In this document: positions 15,905 through 25,711 of the stretch, in pieces
How positions within the stretch are numbered: the stretch's first letter is position 1
Layout: every line of letters begins with the position of its first letter
Origin: Haloarcula argentinensis DSM 12282
GTDB taxonomy: Archaea; Halobacteriota; Halobacteria; Halobacteriales; Haloarculaceae
Reading direction: 5' to 3'
Length of the DNA stretch: 64,000 nt
Assembly (NCBI GenBank): GCA_000336895.1
Contig: AOLX01000017.1
Span: 180,649 to 244,648, forward strand
The notes under the pieces: model-generated
Told to the model about the DNA's origin: nothing
Seen by the model: the letters and a program-made list of their open reading frames with translations, nothing else
Databases searched by the model: none
Position numbers and translations under genes: made by a program

Positions 15905-17281
15905 TCAGCGTTCCCGCAGTCGGACTTCGATCGGTTCTGTGGGACTCAGCGTAATCTGCATCGCGAGCGAGAGCGGCGGTTCGGTGACTGCTTCGACGGC
16001 GTACTGTTGGGCGATGGTCGTCAGGGCGAGTTTGGCCTCCATCCGGGCAAAACGCATTCCGATGCAGTGGCGCGGGCCGCCACCGAAGGGGTAGTAGGCG
16101 TAGTCCGGGAGGGACGCTTCGAGGTCGTCATCCCACCGTTCAGGGCGGAACGCGTCGGGCGCATCGTACCACCGTTCGTCCCGGTGGACGAGCCACTGCG
16201 GGAGGGTGAGCTGGGCGTCCGTCGAGAGCTCGTATCCGCCGAGAGTCACCGGCTCCGTCGGTTGTCGGAACACCGTGAACGCGGGCGGATACAGCCGCAG
16301 GACTTCGTTCAGCACCGCATCGAGATACGGCAGTTCGAACAGGTCCTCGGGCGTCGGCTGGCTCTCTCCAAGCGTCGCGTCGAGTTCCTCGTGCAGGCGC
16401 TGCTGGCACTTCGGATTGTTCGCCAGTAAGAACCAGGCGTAGGTGAGCGTCAGCGCCGTCGTATCGTGGCCGGCGACGAGAAAGGTAAGGAGCTGGTGAC
16501 CCAGTCGCTCGCGGTCCATTGTCTCGTCGTCGAGCGAGAGCAGCAGAGAGAGTACGTCGTCGCGCGCCTCGCGAGCGTTCTCGTCTTCGCGCTGGCGGGC
16601 AGCGATAACATCGTCGAGCGTTGACTGGAACTCGGCCAGCGAGCTGTTGACAGCGCGGTTCGTTGCCGTCGGGACCCACAGCGGGAGGTACGCCGACAGC
16701 GACCGCGGGTCCAGTCGTTTGCGTAACGCGTCGAGTAGCGGTTCCAGCGCGTCCGCAGTGGTCTCGATATCCACGTCTAACAGTGTCTTGCCGAGAATGT
16801 TCAGCGTCAGCGACTGCATATGTGGGAGTACGTCGAGACGCCGGCCGTCGCTCCAGCCCGCCGCCGTCCGATCGGCGAAGTCGGTCATCGTGTCGCCGTA
16901 GGCGGTGATTCGCTCCCGGTAGAACGCTGGCTGGAGCGCCGTCCGCTGGCGCTGCCAGTCCTCGCCCTCCAGCAGGAACAGCCCTTCGCCGATGAACTGG
17001 CCGAGGGTGTCCTGAAGAAGTTGTCCCTTCTCGTAGGCGTCGGCATCGGTCACCAGCACCTGCTCGACCAGATTGGGATGGCAGACGAAACAGCCTGTCG
17101 TCCCGGCGACGCTGTACCCCACCACGTCGGCCTCGTGAGCACCGGCGCGGTCATAGAACCCGAGCGGGTCACGCAACATCGCGGCGGTGTTGTGGATGAA
17201 CGGGACGCGGCCGAGACGGGGTGGCCGGTCACCCGGTGTGACCGGCTCCGGTGTTTCGGGAATCGCCTGCTGGGTATCCAT
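15905..17281 (-). CDS. Cytochrome P450 monooxygenase
   Basis: A 458-residue soluble heme-thiolate monooxygenase. The signatures are present: I-helix AGHDTTA, the ExxR motif in NEVLRLYPP, and the heme loop FGGGPRHCIG with C406 as axial ligand. No membrane anchor is seen, so it should take electrons from a ferredoxin. The substrate is unknown; archaeal P450s act on lipids, terpenoids and steroids. It is divergent from the DUF255 gene. A three-cysteine ferredoxin is encoded about 9 kb away. Confidence 0.92.
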   Translation of the reverse strand: MDTQQAIPETPEPVTPGDRPPRLGRVPFIHNTAAMLRDPLGFYDRAGAHEADVVGYSVAGTTGCFVCHPNLVEQVLVTDADAYEKGQLLQDTLGQFIGEGLFLLEGEDWQRQRTALQPAFYRERITAYGDTMTDFADRTAAGWSDGRRLDVLPHMQSLTLNILGKTLLDVDIETTADALEPLLDALRKRLDPRSLSAYLPLWVPTATNRAVNSSLAEFQSTLDDVIAARQREDENAREARDDVLSLLLSLDDETMDRERLGHQLLTFLVAGHDTTALTLTYAWFLLANNPKCQQRLHEELDATLGESQPTPEDLFELPYLDAVLNEVLRLYPPAFTVFRQPTEPVTLGGYELSTDAQLTLPQWLVHRDERWYDAPDAFRPERWDDDLEASLPDYAYYPFGGGPRHCIGMRFARMEAKLALTTIAQQYAVEAVTEPPLSLAMQITLSPTEPIEVRLRER

Positions 17282-17362
17282 CGCCCATGCTTGGGTCGCG
17301 CCGCCAATCGGTCTTTCGCCAGGAGTGAGAGGGCCTTTGTACGCCCACCGCCCACACCCGGT

Positions 17363-18976
17363 ATGGACGAATACGCACGCGACACGAAGGTCGAGTGGCG
17401 CGAGTGGGGCACAGCCCCCTTTGAGGACGCCGCCGAGTCGGGGAAGCCGGTACTGCTGGCGCTGACGGTTCCGTGGAGCGCCGAATGCCGAGCGATGGAC
17501 CGGGGCACGTTCGGTGAACCGCGTATCGCGGCTAACATCAACGACGGGTTCGTCCCGGTCCGCGTCGACGCCGACCGCAATCCGCGCGTCCGGGAGCGGT
17601 ACACGATGGGTGGGTTCCCGTCGACGGTGTTTCTCACTCCGGAGGGTGAGGTCATCACCGGCGCGACGTTCCTCGGGCCGGACGGGTTCCGCGGTATTCT
17701 GGACTCCGTTCGGGAGTCGTGGGATGCCCAGGGCGCAGCGGCGGGCTCGATTCCCCGGCAGCTACAGGACGAATCACCCCCTGCCGGCGAGCTCCGCCCG
17801 CGCATTGAGGAGCACATGGTCGAGCAACTGCTTGGCGCGTTCGACGAGGAGTTCGGCGGCTGGGGAACCGACGTGAAGTTTCCGCTCCCGCGGACCGTGG
17901 AGTTCGCCCTCGTCCGTGCGCGAGACCAGGCTACCCGGACGCTGGAAGCGATCCGAACCCACCTGCTCGACACCTACGACGGCGGCTTCTTCCGGTACTC
18001 GACGGAGCGTAGCTGGGGGAACCCGCGGAGAGAGAAACTACTGGACGAGAACGCCGCCCTGGTCAGGGCGTTCGCTCACGGCTACCGGTACACCGGGACT
18101 GAAGCGTACCGGGACGCCGCACAGCGGACCGTCGATTACCTCACAACGACGCTGTGGGCCGGCGACGCGTTCGCCGCGAGCCAGGCCGGATCGGACGAGT
18201 ACTACCGCCTAGAGCCGACAGAACGCGAAGGGACAGTGTCACCGAACGTCGACGAGACGGTGTTCGCAGACCGCAACGGCCTCGCTATCGATGCCCTGCT
18301 GTGGGTCGCAGCCTACACCGACGACGAGCGCGCCCAGCAGTACGCCAGTCGCGCCCGGAACGCCGTCTGTGATACTCTCGTCGACGGCGGCGAGGTCGCC
18401 CACTACGACGGCGCGAACAGCGACACCGGGCTGCTGTTGGACCAGGCCCAGCTCCTCCAGGGCCTGACGACGAGCTGGCAGGTCCTCGGTGAGCCGGGGC
18501 CAGCCGAAGCTATCGCGGACTGGACCATCGAGAACCGCCAGCAGGACGGCGGCGCGTTCCGAGACGGGCCCACCAGCGGGGCGGGACTCTGTAACCGGTC
18601 GCTCCATCCACTCGACGCGACGGTGGAACTGGCCGACGCACTGGTCGACCTCGCGGCGCTCACTGGCGATGACCGATACCGCAACGCGGCACTGTCGGCC
18701 GTCGAGTCCTTCGCCGGCGCAGCCGAACGGATGGGCGTCGAGGTCGCCGGCTATGCTGGCGTCGCGGCCCGTCTTCAGCAGCCTCAGACGCTCACGGTCG
18801 GCACCGAAGCCGGAACGGACCTCCACCGTGCGGCGCTGCGGCTGGCCGACCACGAGACCACCGTTGTCCCGGAGCCGGACGGCGACGGCACAGCACGGCT
18901 CCTCGACGGGGACGCGATCGTCGCCGAGGGGACGACGCCGGGCGACCTCGAAGCCTCGCTAACTGGCGAGCGCTGA
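17363..18976 (+). CDS. DUF255/YyaL-like thioredoxin-fold protein with altered active site
   Basis: A 537-residue protein of the YyaL/spermatogenesis-associated 20 type: an N-terminal thioredoxin-like domain (about 1-125) followed by an alpha/alpha-toroid region like six-hairpin glycosidases. The family normally has a CHWCH active site; here the segment is WSAECRAM, so the first Cys is replaced by S39 and only C42 remains. It may therefore lack disulphide chemistry. The start at 17363 is the first ATG after the divergent P450 gene and begins with the family-like RDTKVEWREWG. Cellular role unknown. Confidence 0.78.
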   Translation: MDEYARDTKVEWREWGTAPFEDAAESGKPVLLALTVPWSAECRAMDRGTFGEPRIAANINDGFVPVRVDADRNPRVRERYTMGGFPSTVFLTPEGEVITGATFLGPDGFRGILDSVRESWDAQGAAAGSIPRQLQDESPPAGELRPRIEEHMVEQLLGAFDEEFGGWGTDVKFPLPRTVEFALVRARDQATRTLEAIRTHLLDTYDGGFFRYSTERSWGNPRREKLLDENAALVRAFAHGYRYTGTEAYRDAAQRTVDYLTTTLWAGDAFAASQAGSDEYYRLEPTEREGTVSPNVDETVFADRNGLAIDALLWVAAYTDDERAQQYASRARNAVCDTLVDGGEVAHYDGANSDTGLLLDQAQLLQGLTTSWQVLGEPGPAEAIADWTIENRQQDGGAFRDGPTSGAGLCNRSLHPLDATVELADALVDLAALTGDDRYRNAALSAVESFAGAAERMGVEVAGYAGVAARLQQPQTLTVGTEAGTDLHRAALRLADHETTVVPEPDGDGTARLLDGDAIVAEGTTPGDLEASLTGER

Positions 18977-19052
18977 CACGAACAACGGCCGCAAACGTGG
19001 ACAAACGGTAAACCCCCGACAAGTTTTTGCACACGTACCCTGATGTATGGGT

Positions 19053-19859
19053 ATGTCCAGTCTCAGAGATCTCGGACTCTCCGAATATGAAGCCAGAGCA
19101 TACCGGTCACTCCTGGAAACAGGACCGACAACGGCAAAGGAGCTGTCGCGGGCCAGCGACGTGCCGATGGGCCGCATCTACGATGTGCTAAACAGCCTCG
19201 AAACGTACAATCTGGTCCGCAGCCAGACCGCCAGCCGGCCCAAGAAATACGTCGCGGTCGAGCCGGACACGGCCCTCGATCGGTTACTCGAAGACAAGAA
19301 GCGCGAACTTCAGGAGAAGGTCGGCCAGTACGAGGAGATCGTTGACGACCTCTCCTCACAGCTAGAGTCGGCAGATCCCGTCGAGGAACCGTTCTGGACG
19401 GCCGCCGTCGGCCCCGACAACTCGCTTGACCTGCTGCTCGAACGGCTGGCTGCCGCCGACGACGAGATCATCATGGTCGGCTCGGCACCCGCTCGTCAGG
19501 TGGACATTCTCTCCGGCACCGAGCGAATCGTGGATGAACTCGAAGCGGCGCTGGAACGGGGCGTCGAGGTGTCCCTGCTTGTCCGACCGGACCTGTTCGA
19601 GAGTCTCCCGGAGGAGGCCAACCGCGAGTACTACGAGCGCCTCTTCCACTACGACAACTACAGCGCCCGCGCCAGTCCGAACATCAGGACTACGTTCGAG
19701 CTACTCGATGGGGTCGAAGTCTGTATCGAGGTCCCGCACCCGCTTGGCCGCGAGGAAACCTTCGGCGTTATCGACATGAAAGACTCCGATTTCACTGCCG
19801 ATATTAGCCAGGCGTTCGAAGAACAGTGGGCCGAAGCGAAACCGGTCGGGCCGCCGTAG
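19053..19859 (+). CDS. TrmB-family transcriptional regulator
   Basis: A 268-residue regulator. The N-terminal winged helix (LGLSEYEARAYRSLLETGPT, then DVPMGRIYDVLNSLE) is followed by a coiled-coil dimerisation segment around 85-105 and a C-terminal TrmB sensor-like domain that resembles phospholipase D folds. TrmB proteins act on sugar and central metabolism genes; the ligand here is unknown. Two ATGs lie six bases apart. The second (19053) is chosen because a T-rich TATA-like element at about 19022-19029 lies 27 bases before it. No target gene is adjacent. Confidence 0.85.
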   Translation: MSSLRDLGLSEYEARAYRSLLETGPTTAKELSRASDVPMGRIYDVLNSLETYNLVRSQTASRPKKYVAVEPDTALDRLLEDKKRELQEKVGQYEEIVDDLSSQLESADPVEEPFWTAAVGPDNSLDLLLERLAAADDEIIMVGSAPARQVDILSGTERIVDELEAALERGVEVSLLVRPDLFESLPEEANREYYERLFHYDNYSARASPNIRTTFELLDGVEVCIEVPHPLGREETFGVIDMKDSDFTADISQAFEEQWAEAKPVGPP

Positions 19860-20019
19860 TTGGAACGCTGGAGGCGGGGAGAAATCGGGCCGCAAACGGT
19901 GTCCGTCTTCCAGTGAATCGTTACGCACAAAAACTACCAGCGGTTTCGCGGGTCGCTACGCTCACGGCTTCGGCGTTTCCAACCGGGACGCATAGCGTTT
20001 CGCGCCCCTTCGACGTTCT

Positions 20020-20044
20020 GAGGATTTCGCTGCGCTCAATCCTC
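20020..20044 (-). terminator. Hairpin overlapping the mptA stop codon
   Basis: GAGGATT at 20020-20026 and AATCCTC at 20038-20044 form a 7-base stem with an 11-base loop. It overlaps the last codons and stop of mptA, read on the minus strand. It could shape the 3' end of the mRNA. There is no clear T tract, so termination is uncertain. Confidence 0.3.
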
Positions 20045-20965
20045 GCTGACTTCCTGCCGCAGATCACCCAACTGCGCCACGCGTTCGGCGTGGGCGTTGT
20101 GCTGGTGGATGGACTCGTCGTTGGACTGTTTCATCGTCACGACGGCATCGTCGGGCAGATCCGGGAACGTGTCGACGACGCCTTCGGCAAGGGCGCGAAC
20201 GCAGTCCTCGACGAACTTGGCGTCCTTGTGGGCCTCGTAGGTCATGTGGTCCTCGTCGGGCCGCTTCGCGAGGTTGTAGATGCGGGCGCTCATCGAATCC
20301 CGAGCGACTTCGATGAGTTCGTTCAAGTCGACCTCGGGCGCGCCATCGCTCTGGACGGTAAGCGTGGCGTGGCCCCGCTGTGAGTGGCCGGCCTGTGGGT
20401 TGGTTTCGAGGAACTCCTCGATGACGTCGTCGTCGACGTTGAGCTGCTGGAGCGTCTCGCGGGCGCGGGAGGCCGACATCCCCTGTGAGCACGGGCAGAC
20501 AGTCATCCCAGTGACGCGAGCGCCGATTTCCTCGCTCGTCCCGTCTTCGGTCGCCGTCGCCGAGGCGATGATGTCGGCGGTCGACTGTGTCGCCATTTCG
20601 GACGCCGGCGTGGACTCGTGGGTGACGTACTCCGCTTCCATCCGGACCTCCGCTTTCGTCGTGTAATCGTGTTTCTCAAGCAGAAGTTCGGCGGCGTCGC
20701 CACAGACATCCTCGACCCGATAGGCTTCCTCGGACACGGCGGTTTCCAGCGTCTCGTCGATGACCTCCATATTGCGGGACATGTCGGCCCCCTTTCGCCA
20801 GGACGGCAGATCCACGAACACTTCGAACTCCGCCATGAGTACGATGGGGTCGCGGTCGCGACGCCCCAGTTTGACGAGTTTCTCGACACCCGTCACACCG
20901 ACGCGATTGAGACCGACCGTTACGTCCGGACTCGACGCCTGCACGTCCGGGAGTTGTTGACTCAT
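20036..20965 (-). CDS. mptA: GTP cyclohydrolase MptA (GCYH-IB/FolE2 family)
   Basis: A 309-residue metal-dependent enzyme that opens the GTP ring at the entry to pterin biosynthesis. In haloarchaea it feeds folate synthesis and the preQ0 route to archaeosine in tRNA. Family blocks are clear: [17 protein letters not shown] near the N-terminus, the cysteine motif [10 protein letters not shown] near 179, and [12 protein letters not shown] near 214. The ATG at 20965 begins with [10 protein letters not shown]. Archaeosine genes raSEA, arcS and tgtA lie 34-42 kb further along. Confidence 0.92.
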   Translation of the reverse strand: MSQQLPDVQASSPDVTVGLNRVGVTGVEKLVKLGRRDRDPIVLMAEFEVFVDLPSWRKGADMSRNMEVIDETLETAVSEEAYRVEDVCGDAAELLLEKHDYTTKAEVRMEAEYVTHESTPASEMATQSTADIIASATATEDGTSEEIGARVTGMTVCPCSQGMSASRARETLQQLNVDDDVIEEFLETNPQAGHSQRGHATLTVQSDGAPEVDLNELIEVARDSMSARIYNLAKRPDEDHMTYEAHKDAKFVEDCVRALAEGVVDTFPDLPDDAVVTMKQSNDESIHQHNAHAERVAQLGDLRQEVSED

Positions 20966-21061
20966 TGCCCTTCCTATGGAAGAGAATCGGTTAGTGCTTT
21001 CGAAAGGGTGGGAAGTCGCCGTGAGCATCGCCACCGCAGAGACGACCCGCTCCGAACCGGG

Positions 21062-21661
21062 TCAGAGCTGCGTGTTGTCCGGCATTGATTCGTCCGTCTC
21101 GAAATTCCGGAACAGTAACTCGAAGTCCGCGGCGTCGAACGAATCCGTGAGTTCGTCAAGCTCCGCCCGGACCTCCGCGAGCTCAGCCTCCAGTGCAGTA
21201 AACTCCTCACTCTCATCGAGAACCGTCTGTGGTTTCGACGATTCCAGTGCAGCGTATTTCGCCGTGAGCGAGTAGCACTCACGCAGGCGTTCCTCGTAAT
21301 CGGCGTACCGAAGCAACTGTTCGATCGTCTGAAAGAGGTCCTCTTTCGACACCGGTTTCAGGACGTAGTCATCGAAGGGCATCTCGATGATATCGAAATC
21401 GGGGTCCACTGCGGTCACCATCGCTACGCGCGTGTCGTAGCGTTTCTCACGGATCTCCGACAGTACCTCGTCGCCGGAGAGGTCCGGCATCCGTCGGTCT
21501 AACAGGACAACATCGACTGCAGAATCTAGCTTCGAAAGGGCGGCCTCACCGCTGTATGCCGTCTCGACTATGTACTGGTCCCCTAACTGGTCCGCGTACA
21601 CGTCGGCCACGGCTGGTTCATCGTCGACAACGAGGATTGTCGCTTGCCGACCCTTTGTCAT
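21062..21661 (-). CDS. Response regulator with HalX domain
   Basis: A 199-residue two-component receiver. The receiver domain (1-118) has the acidic pair DDE at 13-15, the phospho-acceptor Asp in VVLLDRRMPDLSGDE near 55, the Thr in AMVTAVD and the Lys in YVLKPV. The rest is the HalX domain, a haloarchaeal helical output module of unknown function, here a coiled-coil with many Glu residues. No histidine kinase is adjacent, so the partner is elsewhere. Confidence 0.9.
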   Translation of the reverse strand: MTKGRQATILVVDDEPAVADVYADQLGDQYIVETAYSGEAALSKLDSAVDVVLLDRRMPDLSGDEVLSEIREKRYDTRVAMVTAVDPDFDIIEMPFDDYVLKPVSKEDLFQTIEQLLRYADYEERLRECYSLTAKYAALESSKPQTVLDESEEFTALEAELAEVRAELDELTDSFDAADFELLFRNFETDESMPDNTQL

Positions 21662-21734
21662 TAGCTAGCATATTTACAGTATAATTGCAAAAGGGTTCCG
21701 GCCACCGTTCCCGGGACACCCTGACTGAGAACGG

Positions 21735-22772
21735 TTACTGGCCGACGATGTCGTCGTATCGTGCACCAGTCTGTTTGAGCGTCTCCGTCGAGTACAGTCG
21801 GCCGTGGTCGTACGGGAGGTGGTCGGTCGCGAGTTCGTCTATCTTCTCGTCCACGATGTCCGCTTCGCGTCCGTGGATCATTGTAAAGAGGTTGTACTGC
21901 CAGTCCTGCTCCGGGCGGCGTGGCCGGTGATAGCAAAGCGTGACGTAGGGGAGTTCGCCGACTGCCTGCCCACGCTCGTCGAGGGCGTCGTCCGGCACGT
22001 CCCAGACGACCATGCAGTTGTTGTCGAACCCGGTGACGATGTGATTCACGACACAGCCGATGCGCTTGATACAGCCGGCTCGCTTGAGCCGCCTGATGGC
22101 CGAGAGCACTTCGGAGACATCGGCATCGACAGCGTCTGCCACGTCCCGGTAGGGCGTCGCGACGAGCGGGAAGCCGGTCTGGATTTCGAGCAACAACCGT
22201 CGGTCCAGTTCCGAGAGGTCCGCGGCGGCGTCTTCGCTTATTCGGGTTGCAGTGGCGTCGGTCGTCTCCAGACTCTCCCGGGCGAACCGGTCACCGTTGA
22301 CCACCGGGAACTCCAGATCGATATAGTAGTCGGTCAACATCGGTAAGACGAGTACCGAACAGCCGGTTCGCTCCTCGATCTCGGACAGGATCTCGTCGCG
22401 CCGCTGTCGGGAGCCTGCAGTGACAACGAACCACATATTCCACTCGTGGTCGCGAGCGTAGTTGTGGTTCACCTGTCGATACCCATTGATTATCTCTGCG
22501 ACCTCGTCGAACCGGTCCTCCGGGGCACTGACGGCTGCCAGCGTCGAGGAGCCGATGACCGGCGGATTGAGGACCGGGCCGAATCGACGGAAGATACCGT
22601 CCTCACGGAGCGTTTTGACCCGGTCGAGTGCTTCCCCTGCCGGGACCCCCAGCGCGTCACCGACAGCTTCGAAGGGACGTTCCTGAATCGGGAAGTCACT
22701 CTGGAACTCGTCGATGAGCGCAGCGTCTACCGCATCGATCTGCTCGCGCCACTCACCCGACTTGAGACTCAT
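21735..22772 (-). CDS. Siroheme decarboxylase, fused AhbA-AhbB type
   Basis: A 345-residue protein made of two Lrp/AsnC-like halves, each a winged helix plus a RAM-type domain. Such proteins decarboxylate siroheme to didecarboxysiroheme in the alternative heme pathway of archaea. Both signature segments occur: YRQVNHNYARDHEWNMWFV in the first half (near 98) and CYHRPRRPEQDWQYNLFTM in the second (near 282). Annotation tools often miscall it an AsnC regulator. In other organisms the two halves are separate subunits. It is divergent from the TrpD homologue. Confidence 0.85.
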   Translation of the reverse strand: MSLKSGEWREQIDAVDAALIDEFQSDFPIQERPFEAVGDALGVPAGEALDRVKTLREDGIFRRFGPVLNPPVIGSSTLAAVSAPEDRFDEVAEIINGYRQVNHNYARDHEWNMWFVVTAGSRQRRDEILSEIEERTGCSVLVLPMLTDYYIDLEFPVVNGDRFARESLETTDATATRISEDAAADLSELDRRLLLEIQTGFPLVATPYRDVADAVDADVSEVLSAIRRLKRAGCIKRIGCVVNHIVTGFDNNCMVVWDVPDDALDERGQAVGELPYVTLCYHRPRRPEQDWQYNLFTMIHGREADIVDEKIDELATDHLPYDHGRLYSTETLKQTGARYDDIVGQ

Positions 22773-22881
22773 TGTGTTCGATTAGGAGCGTAGTCGTGTA
22801 TCCCTTTCGGGAAGGCGGTCGGTTCCCACAGATTGAGAACGAAACGCAGGGGCTTTTGAACTCTGGCCCGAACACGTTTCC

Positions 22882-23967
22882 ATGGCGCAAGCGACCCGGG
22901 AGTACGGCGAATGGCCGCTCAAACGACTCATGACGGAAGTTGTCGGCTCCGGTCACAAATCGGCCGACGATATGTCCCGCACACAGGCCCGGGAGGCGTT
23001 CCAGCGCATCCTCGGCGACGAACCCGACCACACGACGCTCGGCGCGTTCTGGCTCGCCAACCGCTGGAAACGCAACACCCCCGAGGAACTGGGTGCGTAC
23101 GTCGACGTGATGTCCGAGGAATCGGTCGAGACAGCCACGCCCGATGCTGACCCGGTCGACTGTGGGGCCAACTACGACGGCAAGGGTCGGTCCGCGATTC
23201 TCGGCGTCGGCGCAGGTGTCGTCGCCGCCGCCGCCGGCACGCCCGTCGTCGTCCACTCCGGCGACCGCGTCCCGACGCAGAAGCAGGACGCCTACAAGCA
23301 CGTGCTAGACGAACTGGGCGTCCGAACCGAAGTCGAGCCGAGCGAAAGCGCCGACATGGTCGACGAGGTCGGCTTTGGCTTCTACTATCAGCCCGAGTTC
23401 AACCCCGGTATCGACGCCCTGTTCGAGCGCCGCGACAACATGGGCGTCCGGACGTTCGTCAACACTGTCGAAACGCTCGCGAACCCGGCCAACGCAAGCG
23501 TGCATCTGGGCAGTTTCTACCATCTGGCCTTCGCGAAGAAGATGGTCCGCACGCTCGTCCAGTCCGAGACCAGCAGCGTCGAGCGTGCCCTGTTCTTCCA
23601 AGGAATGGAGGGCTACGACGACGTTCGCCCCGGTGAGACCATCGTTGCCGAATGGCCCGTCACCGGCGACGAGTCCGACGACGAGGACATCGCGGACTTC
23701 GAGATCCGCACCGGCGAGTACGGAATGGACATCGAGAGCGAGGACCTCCAGGTTGACGACGTGGCCGAAGAGTCGGCAGCGATAACCGAGGCCGTGCTGG
23801 CCGGCGAGCGCGAGGACGGCTTTGCCGATGCTGTCGCGCTCAACGCCGCCCTCCGCATCTATGCTCGTGAGGACGCTGATAGCATTCAGGACGGTCTTGA
23901 GCAGGCCCGTGAGGCAATTGCTGACGGCAGTGCAGCGGAAACACTCGACGAGCTTCGGGCCTTCTAA
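22882..23967 (+). CDS. Anthranilate phosphoribosyltransferase-like protein (TrpD2 type)
   Basis: A 361-residue protein of nucleoside phosphorylase/phosphoribosyltransferase class III. The helical N-domain has FQRILGDEPDHTTLGAFWLANRWK. The core shows the glycine-rich loop GVGAGVVAAAAGTPVVVHSGD near 110 and RTFVNTVETLANPANA near 195. TrpD transfers phosphoribose to anthranilate; this TrpD2-like branch is separate from the tryptophan operon and its substrate is not established. No trp genes are near, which supports a different role. Confidence 0.75.
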   Translation: MAQATREYGEWPLKRLMTEVVGSGHKSADDMSRTQAREAFQRILGDEPDHTTLGAFWLANRWKRNTPEELGAYVDVMSEESVETATPDADPVDCGANYDGKGRSAILGVGAGVVAAAAGTPVVVHSGDRVPTQKQDAYKHVLDELGVRTEVEPSESADMVDEVGFGFYYQPEFNPGIDALFERRDNMGVRTFVNTVETLANPANASVHLGSFYHLAFAKKMVRTLVQSETSSVERALFFQGMEGYDDVRPGETIVAEWPVTGDESDDEDIADFEIRTGEYGMDIESEDLQVDDVAEESAAITEAVLAGEREDGFADAVALNAALRIYAREDADSIQDGLEQAREAIADGSAAETLDELRAF

Positions 23968-24024
23968 TCCGGCGACGGCGGGCAGAGCGGAACCCACTTC
24001 TACCGAGCGGGCGAAGTCATTCTG

Positions 24025-24957
24025 ATGGGACAACACGCTAGCGCTCGTGACAGCACTGCGTGGACGGTACCCGCATCGGAGACTCCCGGAGTCCACGAGC
24101 TGGTCGATACAAACGGTATCAGGCTGCATACCGTGACCGCCGGGCCACAGGACGGCGACCTCGTCGTTCTGTTACACGGCTTTCCAGAGTTCTGGTACGC
24201 CTGGAAACATCAGATTCCGGCGCTCGCGGACGCTGGCTATCGCGTGGTTGCGCCGGACCTCCGGGGCTACAACCACTCTGACAAGCCCGACGGCGTCGCC
24301 GCGTATCACATCGACGAGTTGGTCGCCGATGTCGCAGGCCTCGTTTCAGCGTTCGACCGCGAACAGACCCACATCGTCGGGCACGACTGGGGCGGTGTAA
24401 TCGCCTGGCAGACCGCCATCGACCGGCCCGATGTTGTCGACCAGCTCGCAGTCCTGAATGCACCTCACCCGTCGGCGTACGAGCGAGAGCTCCGCCGCTC
24501 AGTCGACCAACTGCTTCGGTCCTGGTACGTGCTGTTCTTCCAGCTTCCCGTGCTGCCGGAGGCCAGCCTCGGCTGGAACGATTTCGCCATGTTAGAGCGG
24601 ATTCTCACTGATGGGCCGACTCGTCCCGACGCGTTCACCGAGACTGACGTGCGGCGGTACAAGCGGGCGCTCGGGCGGCCGGGCGCACGCACGGCCGCAG
24701 TCAACTATTACCGGGCGCTCGTCCGGCGGAACGCAAAGCTGACTGTCACGGAGGGCGGCGTCGGCGACCGTCCGGTGACAGCATCGACGCTCCTTGTCTG
24801 GGGTGTGCAGGACGACGCACTCTCGCTCGCGCTAACGCAAGACCTCGAAGAGTGGGTCCCGGACTGTCGGGTCGAGCGGCTCCCGGCGGCGAGCCACTGG
24901 GTCCAGTTCGACGCCCCCGAGCAGGTGTCGGAGCTGCTGCTGTCACACCTACCGTAG
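24025..24957 (+). CDS. Alpha/beta hydrolase, epoxide hydrolase-like
   Basis: A 310-residue hydrolase. The oxyanion motif HGFPEFW is at 51-57 and the nucleophile elbow GHDWGG carries D121, so the nucleophile is Asp as in epoxide hydrolases and haloalkane dehalogenases, not Ser. The cap domain lies at about 140-220, and the catalytic His is in AASHWVQFD near residue 292. The HGxP motif with two cap-domain Tyr residues favours an epoxide hydrolase. The natural substrate is unknown. Confidence 0.85.
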   Translation: MGQHASARDSTAWTVPASETPGVHELVDTNGIRLHTVTAGPQDGDLVVLLHGFPEFWYAWKHQIPALADAGYRVVAPDLRGYNHSDKPDGVAAYHIDELVADVAGLVSAFDREQTHIVGHDWGGVIAWQTAIDRPDVVDQLAVLNAPHPSAYERELRRSVDQLLRSWYVLFFQLPVLPEASLGWNDFAMLERILTDGPTRPDAFTETDVRRYKRALGRPGARTAAVNYYRALVRRNAKLTVTEGGVGDRPVTASTLLVWGVQDDALSLALTQDLEEWVPDCRVERLPAASHWVQFDAPEQVSELLLSHLP

Positions 24958-25123
24958 CCAGGTATAGCGAACAGCCGACACTCTCGCTCGCGTGGCGACG
25001 TGTCGGACTCCCGCAACTCGCCACGCGACAGCTACTCAAGCCATGGCGGCGATGGCCTCGTTTCAGTACTTGAACGCTCGGTCAGTGGGCAGGCTTTTCT
25101 GCCGGGCTTCCCTCCGATTGAGT

Positions 25124-25672
25124 ATGAGTGACCTAACTGCGACCCTCCACACGACAGAGGGCGAGATCGAAGTCGAACTGTACGACGAGCGCGTGCCGAC
25201 CACCGTCGAGAACTTCGTCGGCCTGGCCGAGGGTGCCGACGACTACGACGGAACCGAAGTCGGTCCAGGGACCGGTGCGTGGGAAGACCCCGAGTCCGGC
25301 GAGAAACGCATCGACCCGCTGTACACCGACATCGACATCCATCGGATCATCGAGGACTTCATGATCCAGATGGGCGACCCGACCGGTACCGGTCGCGGCG
25401 GCCCCGGCTACTCCTTCGACGACGAGTTCCACGACGAACTCAGCCACGACGGCCCGGGCGTCCTCAGCATGGCCAACAGCGGCCCGAACACCAACGGCTC
25501 GCAGTTCTTCATCACCCTCGACGCCCAGCCCCACCTCGACGGCAAGCACGCCGTCTTCGGGAAGGTAATCGACGGGATGGAGGTCGTTGAGTCCATCGGC
25601 AGCGTCGACACCGACCGCAACGACGCGCCGACCGAGGAGATGCTACTCGAATCCGTCGAAGTTCACCGGTAA
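25124..25672 (+). CDS. Cyclophilin-type peptidyl-prolyl cis-trans isomerase
   Basis: A 182-residue cytoplasmic protein-folding enzyme. The fold starts with [26 protein letters not shown]. The active-site region is [21 protein letters not shown] near 75, [11 protein letters not shown] near 100, [18 protein letters not shown] near 118 and [11 protein letters not shown] near 143. The ATG at 25124 is chosen because upstream in-frame starts add residues foreign to the family. There is no signal peptide. Confidence 0.93.
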   Translation: MSDLTATLHTTEGEIEVELYDERVPTTVENFVGLAEGADDYDGTEVGPGTGAWEDPESGEKRIDPLYTDIDIHRIIEDFMIQMGDPTGTGRGGPGYSFDDEFHDELSHDGPGVLSMANSGPNTNGSQFFITLDAQPHLDGKHAVFGKVIDGMEVVESIGSVDTDRNDAPTEEMLLESVEVHR

Positions 25673-25711
25673 CCACACAACGTTTTCGTTGTTCCGACCG
25701 AGCAACCAATA

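Noticed and set aside
16820-17362. Long upstream extension of the plus-strand frame that includes the DUF255 gene
   Set aside because: It runs antisense to the P450 gene; the DUF255 domain begins only at 17363, and the P450 motifs are complete on the other strand.
19022-19053. TACCC-N8-GGGTA repeat at the TrmB-type gene start as an operator
   Set aside because: The arms are only five bases long and the repeat overlaps the two alternative start codons. Too weak to call. The TrmB site pattern TACT-N7/8-GAGTA known from Halobacterium was not seen here.
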